Of a stretch of 64,000 bases of DNA, positions 35,009-47,750 are shown piece after piece. Origin of the DNA: Sesamum alatum. Lineage: Eukaryota > Streptophyta > Magnoliopsida > Lamiales > Pedaliaceae. Within the stretch, counting starts at the first letter, position 1. Each line of letters opens with the position of its first letter. The notes beneath the pieces were generated by a model, which saw nothing but the letters and a program-made list of their open reading frames with translations, searched no databases and had not been told where the DNA came from. The stretch is from assembly GCA_034509735.1 (NCBI GenBank), contig JACGWO010000011.1:17273573-17337572 (forward strand), given 5' to 3'. A program made the translations under genes and the position numbers.

Positions 35009-38000
35009 ATGACAACGGTGGCAAAGCTGCACCTTCCACCGCTAGATTGTCGCAGCCAGACAGGCGAGCGTCCACCACCTCGGCATTTCCTCCGCCATCG
35101 TCTTTTCCGGGACCCAGTTTGTGTGAAGGGTTGGGGAAGAGTTTGGGCTCGACCATGCAGGTCTTTCAGGTCTGAGGAGGGTGTTGGGACTGAAGAGAAG
35201 GAGAAGAAAGGTGAAGAAAAAGTGAGGGAAGGTAATGGTTTTGGTACTAGGAAAGATGTGAACAAGTTTCTGGGTGGCATTAGAAATGCTGTCTGGAGAG
35301 TTTCGAAGCCCAGTTTGCGATCAGAGCGGAAGCTTGCAGAAGCAATGGAGAAGTTGGAAGAAACTTTATTTTCTGTAAGTTCACTCTTTTAGGATTTCTG
35401 TGCGAAATTTGATGAGAAAATTTGGTTTTGCGGTTGTCGATGTGGTTGTAAATAAACATGCTAAAGAAGAAAACGGTAATATTGTCATGAAGATCAGTTG
35501 ATTGAGTAATCTCTAATTTTGATTATTTGATAAGTTCAATACGGTAAATGATTCTGTTGATGTATTCTGGTAAATCCTAATCTTTACCACAGAGTAGAGC
35601 TCTTATTATAGAAGGGAGATATCATTCGTGCCAATTCTGGAGCTTTAAAGGTGTTAGAAGTACATCTTAATTACGACCCTCAATCGAACTGAGGGAGCTG
35701 AGCTTGCTCAAAGTCATGCCTGGATTGAATTAATACAACATTCTTTCTTGCCTTGAGCTTATACTAGCTTTTTCTGTAAGGGGAAAGATTAACTCAAGGG
35801 GAAATTTTGGGAGCAAAACTAGTAAACATTTGGAACTTTTCACTAGACTATGGGAAATTATGAGAGCTCAAGAGAACTATGTAAAACTAGAGAAGAGCAT
35901 TAGAGATTGTAAGAGAGATAATATCTCGAATAATTCTTGTATACCTCAGCATCTAGAGGAACTGATGAAGGCATCTCTATAGGAGGCAGCACCTTCTTGC
36001 TCCTCTGAGAAAATGAATAATTTCCCATACATTATTGAGTTTATTGGAATATGGAGCAAATAGCTGAGTGACATCCATTTGTTTTAAACAGTGGTGTTTA
36101 CCTTTTCTCCCTCTGATTGGTATTGCTGGAGATGAAAATATGCCCTTTCATCATCCTCCTTCCTGGTCATTTTTCTTTTATTTCTATAGCATTGGGATAG
36201 TGACACTGCCTCCCCTCCCCTGCCCTCCCCCCTTCTTGAATTGGTCTTGTCCTCAGGGATTAAAGTTGGAAACTTGTAAGTAATTGCTTGTGAATTCTCC
36301 CGTGTTGTTGAGTTGGGTTAAATAGTCAGTGTCTGAAGTAATGGAAGATTTCTCCTACTGCTTGCCCTTCTGTTCCTTGATGAATTTCAATAGTTCAGTT
36401 ATCTGTCCTAGGGTTTAACTACTTTGTGGAACAATCCTTTCTCTTGCCACCATATACTGTTTTGTTGTCAATTGTCACAAGCTGTGGTATTGCTAAATCC
36501 TACTTTTCATGGCTAAACTGGCACCATTTTGGTTAGTTATGATTGTCTTGAGTCTTAGGTACCACATGGACAAAGCCTCGTTGACACACTAACATTTTTC
36601 CTAAGAAGAAATATCGGTTAGCTCCAAAGCAACTGACATCTGTTCACTGAACACCTGGTTTTGCATGAGAAAGGCAAGAGATCTTTTCTAAATTGAGATG
36701 GAGGAACATAAGAGTAAAACTTTCAAGAGATCCTGTGAGTTAAGTTTTTCAAGATTAAGTTAGTCTACTCCTCTAGAATATCAGATTGTCAATGGGGACA
36801 CTATAAGGTAATAAACTTATTACCCCTATCTCAATCTCTGTCTGTTAGCAATATCTCCAGTAAAATTATGTTACACGTGCAATGACTGAACTCTAACGGG
36901 ATATATTATTCATGAAATACCTCATTATTCTGTCTTTTCCAAATACTTCAATTATAGGTTTGCTATGTGATTAGTTGAACTCGTCCCTGAGTATTCTGAT
37001 TTAAGCGTAATTGTCATAGAACTATTGCTCATGATCTTTATGAGGTATTCTAGCTCCTAACTTGAGCATGATACCTCGTTTTGCCTGCTGCTATATTATT
37101 TGTCACCATCTTCTTTCATAGCAACTTGAAGTGCTATATCTTCGCATTCTCATTTATCACGAAGCGTTCAATCTCTATGATAGGAAGCATAAGTTTAACT
37201 AGTGTCTGCGTGTTTTAACACCCTCCTCTCTCTCTCTACAGCTTTCTATGCACATTGGAAGATATATTGTGACAATGTTAAGCACTGGAGTTATACTGCT
37301 AATTGGGTTTCAGTTGTCAGGTTGGCCTATGTGTACATCTTTAAGCATAAGCAATGTTTTCATTTTGGCATTAGGCAATTATTTTGGAGTTTTGAAATGA
37401 AATTGTTTTCTAGGTGGAGATGATCAAATGAATGCATTAGTTTGGTATAGTTGGCTTGGAGGGGTTATTATTGGGACAATGATTGGTTCGAACATGGTGT
37501 TAGAGGAAGTCAGTCGATTTGGTCCACGCAATGTTGTTATAACTGGAAGGTACAAATATTTCTAAACTCCTTCACATATTTGTACTTACCAAGAATTGTG
37601 TTATAATTTTTTCTAGCTCTACTTGTTTCATCAATTTATTGATGATTTTTGTGAAAAATCCTTAGTCAATTATTCTGAATCTACAAAACAGTTAGGTTGG
37701 AGTATAAGGATGATTAAACCAATTTTTCTAATTTAATCCCCCCACCTCCCATCGGCCAAAATGAAAAAAAAAAGGGAAGAAGGAAACATCAATTGAGTAA
37801 CCCAGCAGGTCCTTATTTCCTCCTAAAATAAGATTTAGAAACCACCATAAAGTTTTTTGTAAGTACTACTTTAGTTTAGGTTTCAGTATTTTTTGTGTTT
37901 TCATTTATAGTTTTCAGTTTTTCGAATAGTAATTAAAATGAAAACATGTTTGTTTTTACGTATTCTCATTGGAAATTTATTGATTTAACAACACAGTTCA

Positions 38001-41000
38001 ATATAAAACACAATCTCATTAACTAATCCAATCATATTCTCATTTCACATGAAAACCTTTAGAAATTGAAAATACATATTTTCCCATGAAAACTGAAAAC
38101 TGAAAACAAAAATACAAACAAACAGGCTTGGGCCCCAAGCCAAAATCCCAGTTGCTTTATATGTTCATCCATAAACTTTATTCTTGATACAGTACACGAG
38201 GACTAGGCAAAGCTTTGGCACGTGAATTTTTACTTTCAGGTGACAGGGTCGTTGTTACTTCTCGCAGGTAATTTTACAATTAATATTAGTAAAGTTGGTA
38301 ATATGCATGTTTCATCTCCCTTTTCATGCTCTTATATGCTTGGCTCTTCTGGAGACAGCCCTGAATCTGTGGACATGACCATCAAAGAACTAGCAGAAAA
38401 TCTGAAGGAACTCATAATTGCTACAGGTGGCTCATCTAGAACACATTTACGGCATGCAAAAGTAGTGGGAATTCCATGTGATGTTTCTCAACCTGATGAT
38501 GTTAGGAAGTTGGCAAACTTTGCTGTCAATGAACTTGGTTCTATTGATGTCTGGGTAAGCAATTTGCATTATGTTTATTTTTTAATAATTTTCTTTGTGA
38601 ATTTATGCTGGATGCAAAGTGTTTTCTACCAGCGTTTTTGTGTTATACTCTTCTTTAAACTTTTGAGCATCTCGTGCTACTAATATGACAGGCTCTCAAA
38701 CAAGTCTGTTATCATTTTTCACCTGGCTATAGAATGTAGGGTATACGCAGACCTTTCATTTTAGTTTTAAATTACAAAGGACCACCCCCTTTATCATCAG
38801 AATTCGTCAAACGTGTCAGAATTTATGTAGATATAAATTTATTATTATTGAGGTTTAATAGTTATAGAGGGTAACTATAATGTTTTATAATGTGAAAAGA
38901 GGTATATGTATGTATCTTCAATGTGCTTTTTGTGGTATCATTTCACACAAGAATTTATTGAGGTTTGGGGCAACTCCTTCTTTCGAGATGCGGAAGCCAA
39001 GCTACTGACACCATTTAAATTGAAAAGCATGAAGTTGCTCCCCCGACCTGGAGTGGACAAATAGATTGGTTCTTTATCATTAACAGAAAATGTGAGACAC
39101 ACATTTACGGAAACTTAAGATTTACCAGAGCTATGGCATATTGAAAAGACAAAACATTCATTAATTGAGCTATTTAGTGACAGTAGAGTGCGGAATACTT
39201 CAAGGAAAGACTCTGAGCACAAGCAGAAAAAGCATTAAACTATGCATCGACTTCAGCTCTCACATACTGCTAAGTGTTGTGAACTTTCTAATATTGCATT
39301 CCCTGGACTACATTGTCCAGAGTTTCCAATTGGACAAAGTATTGTTTAATCAATCAATCGTCATGATGTAAGTTGTATTAATCTTTTTAGCATTTGGGCA
39401 TCTTTGTCAACAAGAAGTATTTTATTAGAAAATTATTAGAATGGTGGGAAGTTAATTAGATATTGGTTATTAAGCTTGAGAGTTTGTAGGATAATCTTTA
39501 TAGGAATACAGAAGTTAGGTTGTTATCTCATGGTTAATGTAATATTTTTGGATGACGTCATTGAGAACATGTGAGGTCATTTTGGAAACATTATAAAAGT
39601 TCTTTTGATGGTCATCAAATTTATTGAGGTTTGCTACTGGAATAGGGTGATTGTTAGTCTTAGATAATACCAAGGGAGGTCACTATAATGTCTAGCTAAG
39701 AGGGTGTTTTGGATCAGCCTATAAGCTCTTCAAAACATTTTATAAAATGTTTGAGAGCTTATACGATGTTAAAAATGTTTGGTAAATTTCTTACAGGAAC
39801 TTATAAGTTCCTTTGACAATAAGGAGTCCCCAACTTATTTTTAAGATCTTTACAAACCCTTACAATTTTGATCATATATTACAAAGTTTCCAACTAACAT
39901 CTTATAAGCTTTATAATCTTGTTTAATCCAACACTTCAAGAGCTTATTTTTAAAATAAAAATCTAACTTCACTTATTAGATGTTTTAAATAAGTTAGCCA
40001 AACACTCTCTAAGAGAGGAATCACGTTCTTTAGCCAAAGTAACAGGGGAGGTCTTTGTAACTATCCTGTGAAAGTATAAAGAAATTGAGTATTAAGAGAC
40101 AGTCATATAATCCCATCACGTTGTTGAGCATGTTTCCTGTTCTGTACATATAGTTTCTGGGTTGATTGTTGGAAAAACTGAACTTAAGGTGGTAAAGATC
40201 GACATATCCAATTGTGGTCAATTTATGTTCCATCGACGTCAAGGACTTCCGATGAGGATACCATATGCGAAAAGTCACAGTCACAGAATGTTTTCATGAA
40301 GAAACCAATATGCGTAAATAATGATATGACATTGCAATAAGATTTATATCTACTATGATCCTGCCTTAAGTTACAGCATGGTATGTTTGGCTTGAAGGAG
40401 ACTTTTATCAAACCAGTAGCTTAACAAAAGTTTCAATCATCGCATTTTCTGTAACTTGTATGTTTTCCCATTCTACAGGTGAACAATGCGGGGACAAATA
40501 AAGGATTCAGGCCCTTGCTACAGTTCAATGATGATGACATCCAACAGGTTTGGAATTTGGATCCTAATAAAATATGTTTGCATTTTCAAGATTCAAACAG
40601 GTTAGATGGTTTGTAAACGAGTTATGAATCATCAAGTATAGTATGCTCTGTTAAAGGCACAAAACAAACATAAAACCTTGTTTGTAGATGGCATTCGAAG
40701 ATAGTGAATTGTTAACAGAAGTTTTCAGCTTTTGATATCATCTAGCCTAACGCCCTGCCCAACTTCCATGAATTTATGGACAGATTGTATCTACAAATTT
40801 GGTGGGATCAATACTTTGCACTCATCAGGCCTTACAGATCATGAACAGCCAAAGAAATGGTGGTCATATTTTTAATATGGATGGTGCGGGATCTGGGGGA
40901 TCTAGCACTCCACTGACGGCTGTGTAAGTTCAATCCTTCTGACCGTTTGTTTTCCTTTTCTCTAAATGAGAGAAGTTCAATCTTGGTGAACCAGATTCCA

Positions 41001-42152
41001 CTGTAATGATTCAATTTTTCATGTGTTTTGAAATATAGCTATGGAGCAACAAAATGTGGACTTAGGCAGCTCCAATCTTCACTTCTGAAGGAGTGTAGAA
41101 GATCAAAAGTTGGAATTCACACAGCCTCACCAGGCATGGTTCTGACTGACTTGCTATTAAGGTATCCCTAATGTTGTAATCTTCTAATACCTTCTCCGGC
41201 CAATTTGTATCCTAGATGAACTCCCCTCACCGTGAAAAAAAAACCACTTTCCAGGGCTCAGTAGACTGGGTAATCCTTAAGTTGTTTCCTGGTCTGCAAT
41301 GTTTCGTGTTTATAGTTCTTTCCTATTAAGTTGGTATATTCTTTGGCTTAGATAGTCGCTTCAATGATAATCTCTTTTCAAAACGATGGAAATGGAAACT
41401 TTTTAATAAATAAGTACATTGGCATGTTTGTCGCAGTGGTTCAAGTGTGAAAAACAAGCAAATGTTCAACATCATCTGTGAGCTTCCTGAGACAGTTGCT
41501 AGAACCTTAGTTCCACGAATGAGGGTTGTAAAGGGAAGTGGGAGGGCCATCAACTATTTGACTCCTCCAAGAATTTTGCTTGCGCTAGTCACCGCATGGG
41601 TGAGACGTGGTCGCTGGTTCGATGACCAGGTATCTTATTTCTTTCTAATCCATGGGTGTGTAATGATCGTCTTCAGTTGAAAATACGGCAAACAGTCCTG
41701 CTTCTTGCATTGCTAAGAGTTCTTTCTAAATCTCTGGCATTTCATCGCATTTTGTGTGCTTGAAACCTGGTTGTGACTTCGAAACAAATCATCTTTTTCA
41801 ATTCTAATCTCAGTGATGAAATCTCAGGATGTAGCATATTGTGTTCTCTGTTGTCATATGAGTCTCCTGCTTGTGCACGTCATCTATGTTTTATTCCGTT
41901 TCTTTGCTTTCCATAAATGTTCATTAGAGAAAGTTCACAAACTTTACACAACCACAAATCTCTTAGGGACGGGCGCTCTACGCTGCTGAGGCAGATAGAC
42001 TCCGCAACTGGGCTGAAAGTCGAACCCGTTTTTCTTTCACTGATGCCATGGAGATGTACACAGAAAACACTTGGGTTTCCGTCTTTTCACTCTCAGTGGT
42101 TTGTGCTTTCATCATCTTATCAAGTACGAATAGCACGTTACCTGGAACCTGA
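35009..42152 (+). CDS. NYC1: Chlorophyll(ide) b reductase NYC1 (10 exons, 520 aa)
   Basis: Exons: 35009-35374, 37242-37320, 37414-37549, 38193-38267, 38359-38554, 40479-40547, 40784-40923, 41039-41161, 41437-41629, 41967-42152. All introns are GT-AG and the joined frame is open to TGA (1563 nt). NYC1 is the thylakoid short-chain dehydrogenase that reduces chlorophyll b to 7-hydroxymethyl chlorophyll a, starting chlorophyll b and LHCII breakdown. Visible: a basic plastid-transit-like N-terminus, membrane segments at about residues 129-145, 155-175 and 496-512, the NADPH motif TGSTRGLG (192-199), NNAG (286-289), the Ser-rich GSGGSS stretch and YGATK (Tyr355, Lys359). The start MTT matches family practice. 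The close relative NOL lacks the N-terminal membrane region, so NYC1 fits better. The gene looks intact; exon borders are inferred by hand. Confidence 0.95.
35375..37241 (+). other. NYC1 intron 1 (1867 bp)
   Basis: Donor gtaagt at 35375 and a pyrimidine-rich acceptor ctctctctctacag ending at 37241. No exon-like NYC1 sequence is missing between the flanking exons. Nothing else recognisable lies inside. Confidence 0.85.
37550..38192 (+). other. NYC1 intron 3 with possible MITE
   Basis: A segment of about 37880-38127 has inverted words (gttttcatttatagttttca against tgaaaactgaaaactgaaaa), suggesting a small hAT-type MITE. Its boundaries were not determined. Confidence 0.5.
38555..40478 (+). other. 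NYC1 intron 5 (1924 bp)
   Basis: The longest intron, running from gtaagc at 38555 to ctacag ending at 40478. Besides the MITE at 39701-40008 nothing coding is recognised. The short ORFs at 39165-39371 (plus) and 40030-40284 (minus) look incidental. Confidence 0.85.
39701..40008. mobile_element. MITE inside NYC1 intron 5
   Basis: 308 bp, with ends agggtgttttgg and ccaaacactct in inverted orientation and interior 'ataagctctt' words shared with 161-632. The direct repeat ctaag (39696-39700, 40009-40013) may be the target duplication. Confidence 0.65.
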
Positions 42153-42450
42153 CGACGAGTGCTCTATGCCTTATGCTGCTCAGCTCACTTAGAGAAATGG
42201 AAACCACTGTAAATGCAATTCCGAGGAAAAAGCTCTTCTGCACAGAGTGATCCCCCAAACGAGAAAACAATGAAGAAACAGGGGATGCATGGTTTTTCAA
42301 GCTGCATCTCCGTGGTGCACTGCTGGTTTCCCTTTTCTCTATCCCTCTATGCAGGAGCATGCAGACCATGTTTGTAAAGAAAGTAGTACGATTTTTGCCA
42401 TGTATAAATCTTATACGCCTTCCTATTAAATTATAGGATAAATTACATTT
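42153..42450 (+). other. Probable NYC1 3' untranslated region
   Basis: Sequence after the stop codon without repeats until about 42457. No clear poly(A) signal could be singled out. Confidence 0.4.
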
Positions 42451-42456
42451 ACACAT

Positions 42457-42875
42457 TGAAATTTGATATAGTTATAAATAGATTTATTTTACGTCGGAAA
42501 ATACAAGTATCCCCTTGTGCTTTGTAAGATATTACAAAACTTTGCCGAAAAAGTGTACAAGTACAAAAATGCCCTCGATTTATCCAGCCAAAAATCTCTC
42601 TCTAAACAAACATTGATTTCATTCCTCTCTCTTCTTTTCATCTGCTGCCAACTGACGCTTGTTCACCGGTGCAACTGCCACTGGCCATTCCTTTACACCT
42701 CTTTCTCTCTACCAACCTCTTGACGTATTTCTCTTCTTTTTCTTTTTTAATGTCTGAGTTCCTCTCTCTCCCTGTTCATCTCTCGACATCAGTGTTCTTT
42801 ATCATCATTAATCATCGTTGGGTAAGGCATCTAGGGAATGACCAGACAGTGGCAGCAACTTGAAGAAGGTACCTG
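42457..42875. other. NYC1-copia spacer, possible half MITE
   Basis: Starts ggataaattacatttacac, like the arm of the palindromic MITEs of this window, but no mirrored second arm is found before the copia LTR. A CT-rich stretch follows. There is no gene. Confidence 0.4.
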
Positions 42876-43104
42876 TGATCAAGCTTTGAAGATGCAAAGC
42901 ATAGAACAACCATACTTGCGAATAATCTCTGTTTGTAGTGTAGAAGAGAATTTATGCATTGAGTATACGAGGGAAATGACCCCTTCTCATTGATTAAATA
43001 CATGCGGGGCGAAAAGAAGTATCTAACTGAAGCCACGTGCCCCTCCATCTATTACGAACATCTAAAGGAGAAAAATGAAAATGCCTATACGACTAATAAA
43101 AACG
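42876..43104 (-). repeat. 3' LTR of the minus-strand copia
   Basis: Aligns with 47513-47750 over gcatagaacaaccatacttg, gaatttatgcattg, the aatgaccccttctcatt block and the tgaagccacgtg block. Substitutions and small indels between the two indicate age. The inner boundary is approximate. Confidence 0.8.
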
Positions 43105-43199
43105 TAAAAGAAGAAGCACGATTTCAAACGAATTAAGCTAAGTGATAGAAGGTGAGTAATGTATGCACACTGCTTGTTGATGAGCTCCATAACCATGAC

Positions 43200-44629
43200 G
43201 ATTTCCATCATCCCCTCTGCAAGTTGGACTTGGATGAAGATTGAGAACAACCAAGCCCAACTTGGACACACACAATAGAAAGGAAGGGGCAACCCAAAGA
43301 TTTTGTAAAGATATCCGTGAGCTGCTCTTTATTGGGAACATGGGATGAGGCTATAAGCTTAACCTTGAACTTATTTCTTACGATCTGACAATCGGTTTCC
43401 AAATGCTTTGTGGTCATAGAAGATGGGCTTAGCAACAATGTGGTGAGCCGTCTGGTTATCACAAAGGAAAGGAATGGGAGTTCGTACTAAAATACCAAAA
43501 TCCTGCATCAAATATACGATCCAAGATAGCTCCATATGGTTGAGCCCATACTTCTATACTCAACCTAAGCAGCAGATCATGAGACCAGTATTCTGCTGCT
43601 TCGTCTTCCAAGGAATCAAGGCTGTACCAAGGAATATGTAATATCTTGTCAAGGATTGTTTAGTATCAACACAACTGGCCCAATTAGCATCTGAAATGCT
43701 CTCAGGGTAAGTGGATTCTTGGATGGGAAAAATAACCCCTTTTGCATACTGCCTTTGAGGTACCGAACAAGATGCAAGGCAACATCCCAGAACTTCCTAA
43801 GTTGTTAGGCCGCATAGGAAGTACATGGTCTGCTGAAGTTCAAGTAGAGAAGACGCCCTCAAATCTATAAGCTTTTACAGCAATTAACAGTGCCCAGCAT
43901 CTGCAGCAAATGTTATACCAGGTGGAAGTGGTTTGGTGGTTGTGCATGCATTCTACATTCTTGTATCATGCGCTATGTCTTTGATATACTTTGCCTGAAA
44001 GACCTTGTGGAGACCTGGTGATCTCTAGTCCCAAGGAATACTTGGCGACCCCCAAGTCTTTGATAGTGAATAGTCTACTGAGATAGTGTTTAATTTCTGT
44101 AATCAACTCTTCAATGATCTAGCCACAAGAATGTTATCGACATATAGCAATAATACCATAAATCCCAAATCTGACTTCATTGTGAACAAGCAATAATCAT
44201 TCTTGGACTGAATAAATCCAAAAGAGGCAATCTGAGTGGTGAATTCCTGATTCCACCGACGAGAGACTTGTTTAAGCCCATAGAGTAACCTCTTTAATCG
44301 ACATACATGACCTTTAGGTGCAACATAACTTCAGGAGCTTCCATGAAGATTTCATCTAACAAATAACCATGCAAAAAGGCATTATTCACATCTAATTGAT
44401 GTGTATGCCAACCAAAGGCTACAACAATAGCCAGAATAACCTCACTGTTATAACCTTCAACTTGGTTATACCCTTTAACCTTCAAGCATTTTCTATATCT
44501 GTCCATCAAGCCATCTACCTTCAATTTTAGTTCGAATACCCATCTACAACCTATGGTTGTCTTTCCAGGAGGCAAGGGAGCAAGCACCCATGTTTGATTA
44601 GCTTCTAGTGCCTGGAATCCAGTCTCCAT
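43200..44629 (-). pseudogene. Reverse transcriptase and RNase H of the minus-strand copia
   Basis: The frame 44294-44629 shows GCRWVFELKLKVDG, KGYNQVEGYNSEV and HQLDVNNAFLHGYLLDEIF, standard copia RT. Further on, YVDN (44133-44144) replaces the catalytic YVDD. The last part (frame 43208-43462) reads SSHVPNKEQLTDIFTKSLG, the end of copia RNase H. Multiple stops lie between. The Asp-to-Asn change at the second catalytic position would itself inactivate the enzyme. Confidence 0.88.
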
Positions 44630-44922
44630 AGCTTTCCTCCATTCTGGATGTTTGTAGCCTATTCATAAGTCCTTGGCTCCTGCAAATTAGACAAGGAAGC
44701 TGCAAATGCACAATGTGAGGGTGCACCATGTGTTATTAGATTGGGAAGATGGGATGAAAGGGAGGTGGCGCACAAAATCATTCATCCAAGTAGGCTTGGA
44801 GGTAGTTCTATTGGATCTTATTTGAGATGCATCAGGAGTGTTATGAGGAATTGGATCAGCATTAGGTGAGGACTGGGGTGTTGGTGTATCTATAGGATTT
44901 GTAAGAGGAGGAAGAACATCAG

Positions 44923-46260
44923 TTAGTGGAACATGATCATGCTAAGTAGGTAAATGTGTATCAAAAGTGTCTGGATCCTGATCAAATGTAGGTATAGGCA
45001 GAGGACAGCTAACCCTAATATCGTGATCTCCCTATAAGGGATATGCTCACCATGAAATACAACATCCCTGGAGATGAACATCACTCCATCATCTAAATCA
45101 TACACCTAATATCCTTTCTGTCCAAGAGTATAACCAACAAATACACATCTATGTACACTCTTCGTAAATTTGGAATTATGTGGGAGAATATTAGTAGCAA
45201 AAGCAAGGCAACTAAACATTTTAATCATGGAGTAATCATCTGGTCTTTTATAAAGAACCTCATACGGTGTTTGCCAACTCAAAAACGCAGTTGGGAGTCT
45301 GTTCACAAGATATGTGGCAGTAAAGATAGCTTCGGTCCAAAATTTAAGGGGAAGAGCTTATTGGAATAACAAGGCTCTGGCTATTTGTAATAAATGTTTT
45401 TGCTTCCTCTCAACTATTCTATTTTGTTGCGGAGAGTAAGCACAGGTCATCTGATTTAATATATCATTCCTTGCAAAGAAAATATGGTATTTTTCTCCCA
45501 AAAACTCTAGTCCATTACCAGTTCTAACAATCTTACTCTTTTATCAAATTGAGTCCAAAAATGTCACAGACTGAGACTTGTCCTTCATAAAAAAGTCCAT
45601 GTGATCCGACTGTAATAATCTTCCACACTCAACATATAAGTACACCCTGAGGTAGAAAACTGATTTTATGCCTCCCAAATATACATATGTATTAAGTCAA
45701 AAACATTTTCTGGATGTGTTTCATGTAGCAAGAAATGTAATCTTTGCTGCTTAGCTAATAAACAGACATGAAAAACATTCTAATCATATATGTGGGCTTT
45801 GATTACATTAGCATGTCTTAGTACAAGGACAGGTATGTGCCCTGCTCTCCTATACCACAAATCTGCCTCACTTATTTTGGCACGTAAACAACACCCATCA
45901 ACTCTATTTATAGAATATTGCCATATTATATCAAAATTGAATGATTCATTATTCAAACACATACAATCTTCCCCACCATCTTTCCCACTGCCAAGGTGCT
46001 CTTAGTTCTTTGGTCCTGCAAGAGGCAATGATCATGTGAAAAGGTGAAGGTAAGATGAGAAGAGGTACATAATCTGTTAACAGAGAGTAGATTATGTCTG
46101 AAACTGGGAACATATAGGACTTGCGAAACGATAAGTATGTACCACAGTGTGTGACAAGATTGTTGGTTCCACCAGGAAGACTTATGGATATGTTTGCAAG
46201 ATATGCTTGTAGATTGTGTAAAAGTTGCACGTTTACCACACATATGAGTTGTAGATCCAC
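44923..46260 (-). pseudogene. GAG-pre-integrase and integrase of the minus-strand copia
   Basis: DLWYRRAGHIPVLVLRHAN (about 45800-45870) corresponds to the pre-integrase His/Cys region. Frame 45106-45306 has LSWQTPYEVLYKRPDDYSMI and HRCVFVGYTLGQKGY, the integrase C-terminal core. Frame 44923-45105 continues with DDGVMFISRDVVFHGE. Stops and frame changes are frequent. Upstream, the frames 45949-46260 carry the weakly similar protease/linker region. Confidence 0.85.
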
Positions 46261-46549
46261 TGTTTAATATCCATAAATTGAAGCATACACCATTGGATAA
46301 GAGTTAGAAAGAGTACCTACAAACTCACCCATTCCTGCAAACTCATGCATTCTAGCAAAATGCACTTATGCCTGATCTGTCTGTGTCTTTCCCTTTACCA
46401 GTTCCAGGAGTTCATTCATTATAATTGATAAAGACTCATTACTTGTCATTTCTTGTTGTGCAATTTCGGCATCATCACAAAGCAGCTAAAGCTTTAGCTT
46501 AAGCAACATTCTCTTTCTCTACTTACTAAGATCTTAAACTATTCTGAAT

Positions 46550-47427
46550 AACCATGTAGCTTGAAGCACGTTTCTCTGGAGTGACCTGGTTTATCACAAT
46601 TATCACAGTGTAGGTTCTTCTTATCTACATAAACTTTCTTTTCCTGATAACGTTTGGCACCAACAATCTTCCTGAAATCAGTGTTCTTCACCTTCATTGC
46701 AGCATTACTGTTAATTTCGTCAACATTAATCTATCCTTTCCTTTAGCTCTCAACTCTCAGCACCAAGGAGTAAGTGTTATACACTATAGGAAGTAGATCC
46801 ATCACCAAAATTTGATTACGTATTGTATCAAATGAATCATTTAATCCCATCAGAAACTGCATGAGTTGATTCAATGTTATTTTATTAGCCATAGATCGTT
46901 GTGACAGGCATGTACAACCAGGTGTGGGATCTATACACTCCAATTCATCCCACAACATCTTAATTTTTGTAAAATATGAGACAACATCAATATTTCCTTG
47001 AGAGATCGATGCATCTCTCTTTGCAGGTTTTAAATTATTGGTCCATCTAATTGACCATATCTCGATTCTAATTCTAACCACAAGTTTTTAGCAGATCTGG
47101 AGTAGAAAAAGGCTTTTGTAAGGTCTTTGGAGATTGAGTTCATTATCCATGAAAACACCATACTGTCTGCTTTAAGCCATTGTTTACATTCCTCAATATT
47201 TCCAGTATGCTACAATTTGTTCCATCAATGAACAGTAACTTCATTTTTGCAGTTAAGGCAACTTTCACCGGTCTACTCCAGAAGGCATAGTTATTACCTA
47301 CCAACATTGTGGAAACTAAAGGAATAACTGGATAATCTAAGGTATGTATCTTCAGATCTTCGATTCTTGATATGCATTGTATCCTAAAGCCGATCCTCAT
47401 TTGATCCAAGTAAAACACCTGCTCCAT
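46550..47427 (-). pseudogene. gag of the minus-strand copia
   Basis: The frame 47143-47427 has NYAFWSRPVKVALTAKMKL, the copia Gag start. Frame 46743-47081 has YFTKIKMLWDELECIDP and QFLMGLNDSFDTIRNQIL. At about 46560-46625 is a zinc knuckle, HCDNCDKPGHSREK, whose last Cys (CFKLHGY) is in another frame. The order and spacing are normal for plant copia elements. Confidence 0.88.
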
Positions 47428-47499
47428 TCATCGCGATTGCTTATCCTTCACAATATTCTTCAATATTCTATGCTAAGTTCCCAGAGTCCATCACAGGAT

Positions 47500-47512
47500 G
47501 GCTCTGATACCA
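47500..47512 (-). other. Primer-binding site of the minus-strand copia
   Basis: The minus strand reads tggtatcagagcc, directly inside the right LTR. It complements the initiator Met tRNA, the same type as in the nested copia at 20850. Confidence 0.9.
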
Positions 47513-47750
47513 TGATCAAACTCAAAAGCTTCAACGCATAGAACAACCATACTTGCGAATAATCTCTCGTTGTAGTGGAGAAGAGAATTTGTGTATATAT
47601 GAGGCAAATGACCCCTTCTCATTTTTTAAATACGTGCTTGAGAAAGAAATATCCCAACTACCTAACAACCTAACTGAAGCCACGTGTCCTCCATCTATGA
47701 CAAACATCTAACGGACGAAAATGAAAATGCCTATACTACTAATAAAAACA
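47513..47750 (-). repeat. 5' LTR of the minus-strand copia
   Basis: Begins tgatcaaactcaaaagctt. It is the partner of 42876-43104 and is followed immediately by Tat-like sequence. The outer boundary at aataaaaaca is approximate. Confidence 0.78.

Larger units (their letters stand above)
42876..47750 (-). mobile_element. Ty1-copia retrotransposon, minus strand, decayed
   Basis: Two similar direct repeats of about 230 bp (42876-43104 and 47513-47750) begin tgatcaa and share cgcatagaac/gcatagaacaacc-type sequence. The primer site lies beside the right one, so the element reads leftward. In order on the minus strand are gag, zinc knuckle, GAG-pre-integrase, integrase, reverse transcriptase and RNase H. 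The LTRs differ at many positions and every domain has stops or frameshifts, so the insertion is old. No clean target-site duplication was found. Its right end touches the second Tat fragment. Confidence 0.88.

Noticed and set aside
35009..42152. NOL (the NYC1-like paralogue) as identity of the host gene
   Set aside because: The N-terminal membrane segments and the long N-terminal extension match NYC1; NOL lacks them.
42112..42456. 114-codon minus-strand ORF over the NYC1 3' end
   Set aside because: Shadow of the real plus-strand exon 10 and 3' UTR; no recognisable domain.
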